From Eshraghiella sp051880035 (GTDB lineage Bacteria > Bacillota > Clostridia > Lachnospirales > Lachnospiraceae): DNA of 64,000 bases. The notes beneath the pieces were generated by a model. That model was not told the DNA's origin. It searched no databases and was given only the letters and a program-made list of their open reading frames with translations. The stretch spans positions 1 through 64,000 of the forward strand of contig JBJENE010000046.1 in the NCBI GenBank assembly GCA_051880035.1. Direction: 5' to 3'. The position numbers were made by a program, and so were the translations under genes. Below are positions 59,529 to 64,000 of the stretch, piece after piece (within the stretch, counting starts at the first letter, position 1; every line of letters starts with the position of its first letter).

Positions 59529-60528
59529 TTATGTCCCTCCTTGTTCTTATAAGCATAAGTACAAGCATAGGTGCCGCCAGGGCAGTGGTAAAGATGCTTA
59601 CCGGCAGCTCCCCGAATCCTTTGATACCTTTAACCAGAATATCGGCACACACCAGAATGACGGCACCTGTTATTCCGCAAAAAGGAAGAAACGCCCCTGT
59701 CTTTTTACGGATAAAAAGATATGCTATATGAGGTGCCAAAAGTCCTGCAAATGCAATAACTCCGATTCTTGATGTGACGGCTGCCACGCCCAGTACTGCC
59801 GCGGTCAAAATGATTATCTGGGCTCTTTTGGTATTGAGTCCCATATATGAGGCATGTTCCTCAGAAAGACCAAGAAGCAGTATTTCATTTCTCATAAGGA
59901 ATATCACAATTAAAGCCACGGCCACACATGCCGCCACAACCGGAAGCTTATTAAGTGTTACTGCACCAAAACTTCCCATTGTCCAGAATTCTATTGCTGC
60001 AATTTCGTTTTCACTGTCAGCCATAACCTTTAGAAGCATTATAAAAGCTTTGGAAAGTGCCGACACAATTATTCCTGCCAGAATATATGTGGATGTGCGG
60101 TATTTTCCGGTAAGTCTTACAAGAATGAGCACAAATGCCATGGCAAGCATGGCTCCGGCGAACGCCCCGAATACCACTCCTCCTATTCCGCCAATTCCAA
60201 TAACCGTTATTACCGCAACTCCCGCTGTAGCTCCGGAAGAAATACCCAGTATATCAGGTGAGGCCAGTTGGTTTTTAAACACAATCTGGAACACCCCTCC
60301 GCTGACTCCAAGCATCACTCCGGCAAGAACCGCCATAATAAGCCTTGGAAGTCTGAGTTTCAAAATGACATTTATTTTCATTGTCTCTTCACATCTGCCG
60401 GTAAAAATAAGCAGAATATCTTTAAGGGAAACCGGATAGCTTCCCACGCACAAAGAGACAGCACATGCCAAAATCAAAAGTGCCGTTCCCACTATGATTA
60501 TGATTTTTGCACGCCTGTCTCTCTTCAT
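59515..60528 (-). CDS. ABC importer permease (FecCD/BtuC family)
   Basis: 337 residues, about ten transmembrane helices. Family signatures are LKLRLPRLIMAVLAGVMLGVSGG, NQLASPDILGISSGATAG, and GVIAFAGLLAPHIAYLF near the ATPase contact. The PHIAY form replaces the more common PHIAR. It lies 22 bases after the binding-protein gene. A single permease would work as a homodimer. Confidence 0.93.
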   Translation of the reverse strand: MKRDRRAKIIIIVGTALLILACAVSLCVGSYPVSLKDILLIFTGRCEETMKINVILKLRLPRLIMAVLAGVMLGVSGGVFQIVFKNQLASPDILGISSGATAGVAVITVIGIGGIGGVVFGAFAGAMLAMAFVLILVRLTGKYRTSTYILAGIIVSALSKAFIMLLKVMADSENEIAAIEFWTMGSFGAVTLNKLPVVAACVAVALIVIFLMRNEILLLGLSEEHASYMGLNTKRAQIIILTAAVLGVAAVTSRIGVIAFAGLLAPHIAYLFIRKKTGAFLPFCGITGAVILVCADILVKGIKGFGELPVSIFTTALAAPMLVLMLIRTRRDINDQT

Positions 60529-60550
60529 AAATCGCTCCGTATTACAATTA

Positions 60551-61630
60551 CTATTTGGTAATTAATGTTTTATCTATCTCTACGCCATAGAACTCACTGT
60601 AAAACTCTGCCGCATCATCCACAAAATCTTCAAAAGAATATAAATCCTCATATACAACCGAAGTAATCCACATACTTCCAAGTACTGCGGAAGGTATCGG
60701 AGAATCCCATTCTTCAAGACCGTCAGGCATTGCATATACTCTTTCGTTCTTTACCGCTTCCGCTTCGGAAAGGTTGGTATCATTAAGTATATCTTCAACC
60801 GTATATTCGGCTTTGGCAGGAATTACAATTACCTCAGGATTCATAACAAGAATATCTTCATAGGAGACATCCACCCAGTTGCCCCCTTCAAGGCTGTCTG
60901 AGGCATTAACGGCACCTGCCAGTTCAATAAGGGTTGACTGGTACATATCTTTCGGTGCTGTTGCCAGGTATGAAGAATTGGATGCCATATACACTGTGGT
61001 TCTGTCCTGAACATCCTTAGTTACATCGGCAAGCATATCAAACTGCTCATCATAGTACTTTATGAGATTATCTGCTTTGTCAGCCACACCGCAGGCATCT
61101 CCGATAAGTTTAAGCATTGCTTTAAGGCTGTCAAGGTCTTCCGGATGAATGACTGCATATTTAATTCCCAGTTCATCCAGTGTCCCGGCATAATCAGATA
61201 ATTTCTTAGGAAGAAGCACGAGATCAGGTTCTAAAGAAGCCACCAGCTCCGTATTAAGTTCCTTTAATGTACCAACTGCTTCCAGTTCGAGAAGATTTGG
61301 TGCCGCCATGGCATAAATCGGTCTGGTATCTGCTTTTTTCTCAATTCCCACCAGTCTGTCCTCTACTCCGAGAGCAATTGCCGCATAAGTGGAAATATAA
61401 TAACAGCTCACTATTTTCTCTGCCGGCTTATCAAGTTCAACTTCACGGCCTGTAATGTCCGTCAAAACGATTTTGCCGTCTGTTTCCGTCTGTTCTTCTG
61501 TCTGATTTTCAACACTCTCTGTCTGTTCCGTGGCAGTTGTGTCGTTATTTTTGTTATCTGATTTTTGTCCGCATGCGGTAAATGACAAAAGAAGTATTGC
61601 CGCAAGCATAAATGAAATAATCTTTTTCAT
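60551..61630 (-). CDS. ABC importer substrate-binding lipoprotein (PF01497 class)
   Basis: 359 residues. A lipoprotein signal peptide (MKKIISFMLAAILLLSFTAC, lipobox Cys20) is followed by a Thr/Glu/Asn-rich linker. The type III binding-protein fold starts VLTDITGREVELDKPAEKIVSC, with EPDLVLLPKKL and EDILVMNPEVIVIP. The class binds iron-siderophores, haem, cobalamin and, in MolA, molybdate or tungstate. With a molybdenum hydroxylase encoded 3 kb away, an oxyanion role is conceivable but not shown. The gene starts 12 bases after the fibronectin-domain protein, so the two are co-transcribed. Confidence 0.92.
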   Translation of the reverse strand: MKKIISFMLAAILLLSFTACGQKSDNKNNDTTATEQTESVENQTEEQTETDGKIVLTDITGREVELDKPAEKIVSCYYISTYAAIALGVEDRLVGIEKKADTRPIYAMAAPNLLELEAVGTLKELNTELVASLEPDLVLLPKKLSDYAGTLDELGIKYAVIHPEDLDSLKAMLKLIGDACGVADKADNLIKYYDEQFDMLADVTKDVQDRTTVYMASNSSYLATAPKDMYQSTLIELAGAVNASDSLEGGNWVDVSYEDILVMNPEVIVIPAKAEYTVEDILNDTNLSEAEAVKNERVYAMPDGLEEWDSPIPSAVLGSMWITSVVYEDLYSFEDFVDDAAEFYSEFYGVEIDKTLITK

Positions 61631-61642
61631 ATGTCCTCCATG

Positions 61643-64000
61643 TTAATTCGCCGTTCGTTTGGTAAGAGCATCCGAACTTGAAATACTTGTCACAGTTTCG
61701 GTTCCGACCTTTTTGTATGCTTTGATGCTGAACTGGTATGATGTATTCGCGGTAAGATTTTTAACGGTATACGTTGTTCCGGTTACAGAAGCAACTTTCG
61801 TCCATACTTTCTTTGCCGTATCATAACGGTATACATAATAACCCGTCGCTCCGGTTACTTTATTCCAACTGAGTGAAATGGTTGTCTTTGTTGCACTTGC
61901 AGCCTTAAGACCTGTTACCTTGTAAATCTTAGTAATTGCGGTAACGGATTTGCTTGCAGCACTTGTCACTGTAGTCCCGTTAACCGTCTTACAAGGCTTA
62001 ACGGCAAACTGATAAGATGTTCCCGGTGTCAGCCCTGTTATCGTAACAGATGTAGATGATGTAGTCTTAACCCTGCTCCAGACTTTAGTAGTCGGATTGT
62101 ATTGGTATATCCAATATCCTGTAGCTCCGGTTATCTTATTCCAGCTTAATGCTACCGTAGAGCATTGAATTGTTCCTGTTTTAAAAGTAGTTATATTCGG
62201 AAGTTTGGTTACTGTATCAACCGTCTTGGAATTAATACTTGTTACGGTAGTACCGTCAATCTTAGTATATGGTTTAACTGCAAATTTATATGCAGTGCCC
62301 GATGAAAGTCCTGTTATTGCAGCCGAGGTGGAAGTTGTGGCTTTAACCCATTTCCACGCATTGGTTGCAGGATTGTATTGGTATATATTGTATCCTGCAG
62401 CACCGCTTACCTTAGACCAGCCAAGTGTAACCGAAGAACTTGTTGTGGCGCTTACTTTAAGCGTTGTTATATCGGTCAGCTTGGTTATTACACTAACCGC
62501 TGTAATCTCTTCACTTTTTGAGATTGCTCCGTTGCTTGTTGAGCCGTATGCTGCAACAGCAAATTTATATGCGGTACCGGATGAAAGTCCTGTTATTTTG
62601 CAGGATGTGGATGTAAGAATGTCAATTTGTGTCCATTCGCCGGTCAACGGGTCATACTGAAACACAAGATATCCTATTGCACCTGACACACTGCCCCAGT
62701 TAAGCGTCACCTCATTGGTTTTAATGCCTAAAGCAGTTACATTTGAAACATTTGCAGGCTTTGGCGTTGTAAATGTTACTGATTTGGCGCTTGCGCAGTC
62801 TTCACCGCAATACGGGATAACATCCACCTGATATGATGACTCAGGTTTCAGAACATTCAAATCGGCGGAAATATCATAGAAATTTCCGGTTGCCCATCCG
62901 TTGTAAATAATTGCACCTGATGAATTTTTAACAACTACTTTATACTTTTCCGCACCCGTAACGCCTGTCCATGAAACTTTTGCGGTATTGGCGGTTAATT
63001 CCGTTACTGTAAGATTGGTAACCTGCAAATCATCCGGCTCGCAGAAAACTGCTTTTGCGGCTGAATATGCTTTATTCGTTCCGTCTGTTACATATGCATA
63101 TACATAAAGCACATAATCTGTATCCGGCTTCATACTCTGAAATGTGGCAGTATTATCGCTTATTTCACCGGAATAAATTATTTCTAAAGTATCATAGTAA
63201 CGAAGTTCAACCTTATAACCTGATGCCACATCTACCGAACTCCATGTAAATTTCACTTTGCAAGGTGCTATTGTATTGTATGTCAAAGAAGTTGTTGCCG
63301 GTACCTTTAGTTTGTCAATAGTGGCAGAGGCAACTTTTACATGATTGCATAACGAACAGTAAGTTCCCGCTGTATGCCCTTCGGTATAATATGTAGGTGC
63401 CAAATACGCAACATCCACATATTTGTGGACATGAACCTTACATTGGGCTGATTTTATTGAAGAATCTCCCGGTGCGGAAATTGTAATTACTGCGTCTCCG
63501 CTGCCCACAGCCGTAATCTTTCCGTTCTGGTCAACAGTTGCAACTTTGGTATTACTGCTTGTCCACGAAAGTGCGGCTCCACTGTGTGTATCCGGAGTTA
63601 TCGTTGCCGTAATTGTATCCGTATCTCCGGCCTGTTCAAAAGTAACTGAATCCTTACTGAGTGTAATGCTTGCCTCACTAACATTGGTAAATGCTTTTAT
63701 ACGGAAATTAACATTACTCAAATATCCATAATCATACCATCTGTCACCGGACGCATTGTAGTAAAAGCTCTGACCTTCTTCTGCCGCAGCTGATAATATT
63801 CCAACCGAATGTTCCGGTGCAACACCAAGTGAATTTCCGTTTTCATCAATAAGATTAACTACTACGGAAAATTTGGTTCCGGGACTAAGTTTGACAGAGA
63901 CATCCGTTGGAATCGTATAAAATCCCGGATAAGATATTGATCCCGTAAGAGTTGTAGCCAAAGTTCCGCTTTCCGGATTGCTGCCATCCGTCAATCCTGT
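61643..64000 (-). CDS. Large surface protein with BIG2 and fibronectin type III repeats (5' end outside window)
   Basis: At least 783 residues; the frame is open to the window edge and there is no signal peptide, so the N-terminus is missing. Residues 1-103 look like the lectin-like domain found after papain-type C1 peptidases in Lachnospiraceae (NPESGTLATTL, YPGFYTIP, WYDYGYLSNVNFRIKAFTN). A BIG2 domain follows (about 105-190, SITLSKDSVTFEQAGDTDTI, VATVDQNGKITAVGSGDAVI), then a short Cys-x-x-Cys segment (TYCSLCNH), and six fibronectin type III repeats (about 235-783) with the recurring GYWIYQYNP and GLSSGTAYKFAV. No LPxTG anchor. The missing part may be a C1 peptidase. It heads the ABC importer genes. 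Confidence 0.82.
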   Translation of the reverse strand, partial: TGLTDGSNPESGTLATTLTGSISYPGFYTIPTDVSVKLSPGTKFSVVVNLIDENGNSLGVAPEHSVGILSAAAEEGQSFYYNASGDRWYDYGYLSNVNFRIKAFTNVSEASITLSKDSVTFEQAGDTDTITATITPDTHSGAALSWTSSNTKVATVDQNGKITAVGSGDAVITISAPGDSSIKSAQCKVHVHKYVDVAYLAPTYYTEGHTAGTYCSLCNHVKVASATIDKLKVPATTSLTYNTIAPCKVKFTWSSVDVASGYKVELRYYDTLEIIYSGEISDNTATFQSMKPDTDYVLYVYAYVTDGTNKAYSAAKAVFCEPDDLQVTNLTVTELTANTAKVSWTGVTGAEKYKVVVKNSSGAIIYNGWATGNFYDISADLNVLKPESSYQVDVIPYCGEDCASAKSVTFTTPKPANVSNVTALGIKTNEVTLNWGSVSGAIGYLVFQYDPLTGEWTQIDILTSTSCKITGLSSGTAYKFAVAAYGSTSNGAISKSEEITAVSVITKLTDITTLKVSATTSSSVTLGWSKVSGAAGYNIYQYNPATNAWKWVKATTSTSAAITGLSSGTAYKFAVKPYTKIDGTTVTSINSKTVDTVTKLPNITTFKTGTIQCSTVALSWNKITGATGYWIYQYNPTTKVWSRVKTTSSTSVTITGLTPGTSYQFAVKPCKTVNGTTVTSAASKSVTAITKIYKVTGLKAASATKTTISLSWNKVTGATGYYVYRYDTAKKVWTKVASVTGTTYTVKNLTANTSYQFSIKAYKKVGTETVTSISSSDALTKRTAN
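61700..62660 (-). repeat. Tandem fibronectin-type repeats, about 280-300 bp each
   Basis: At least three consecutive repeats share strongly similar DNA, with recurring segments that code LSWNK(V/I)TGATGY, YQYNP and GLSSGTAYKFAV. The similarity suggests recent duplication or homogenisation within the gene. Confidence 0.7.

Overview
The window is a stretch of low-to-mid GC Firmicutes chromosome. It most resembles Lachnospiraceae (Clostridia). Supporting signs are the rapZ-whiA-crh and hprK signalling genes, a tryptophan T-box, a beta-glucosidase with reversed domain order of the type known from Butyrivibrio, a SleB-like hydrolase with SH3 domains, and promoters with clean TTGACA/TATAAT elements. 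The genus cannot be fixed from the sequence alone. Almost every gene is on the minus strand; only pyrG and a lipid flippase gene are on the plus strand. No tRNA, rRNA, IS element, prophage or CRISPR array was seen.

Layout, left to right. 1-5.9 kb: lysS, greA, dusB, a small conserved protein, birA, a small membrane protein and argF. 5.9-7.7 kb: an SPFH/slipin plus NfeD membrane pair whose roughly 350-nt leader is an array of GC-rich hairpin repeats. 7.8-14.4 kb: a trans-membrane phospho-signalling island made of a PP2C phosphatase, a membrane serine protease with a cytoplasmic FHA domain, a gene remnant, a membrane Ser/Thr kinase with MORN repeats, and an internally duplicated membrane-anchored protein behind a candidate attenuator. 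14.6-21.4 kb: SleB-like hydrolase, SpoU methyltransferase, pfkA and dnaE. 21.6-31.4 kb: crh-like/whiA/rapZ, then murB, glk, hprK, uvrC, add and ftsH. 31.6-38 kb: pyrG, an SbcCD-like (YhaN/YhaO) pair and a MurJ/SpoVB-type flippase.

38-43.3 kb: a 1014-residue fusion of a PEP-synthase-like kinase and a class I glutamine amidotransferase, then degV and an orphan FliB-type methylase. 43.4-50.1 kb: a complete trpEGDCFBA operon behind a Trp T-box. 50.2-58.7 kb: a tightly packed gene run with a YerC/TrpR-like regulator, a split ThrE exporter, a three-subunit molybdenum hydroxylase, a MocA-like nucleotidyltransferase and a circularly permuted GH3 beta-glucosidase. 58.7-64 kb: a metal-chelate type ABC importer downstream of a large fibronectin-III surface protein cut by the window edge.

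Three things stand out. First, the kinase-amidotransferase fusion (37997-41041) looks like both halves of Campylobacter glutamine kinase (Cj1418) and gamma-glutamyl hydrolase (Cj1417) in one chain, with no capsule genes around it, so it may make a phosphoramidate or related product outside the known pathway. Second, the kinase/FHA-protease/phosphatase set shares a TVAVS motif, four times in the kinase juxtamembrane region and once just before the FHA domain of the protease, which suggests a phosphothreonine switch controlling an extracellular protease from the inside. Third, several structured non-coding regions (hairpin-array leader, attenuator, dispersed 44-bp element) have no assigned role.
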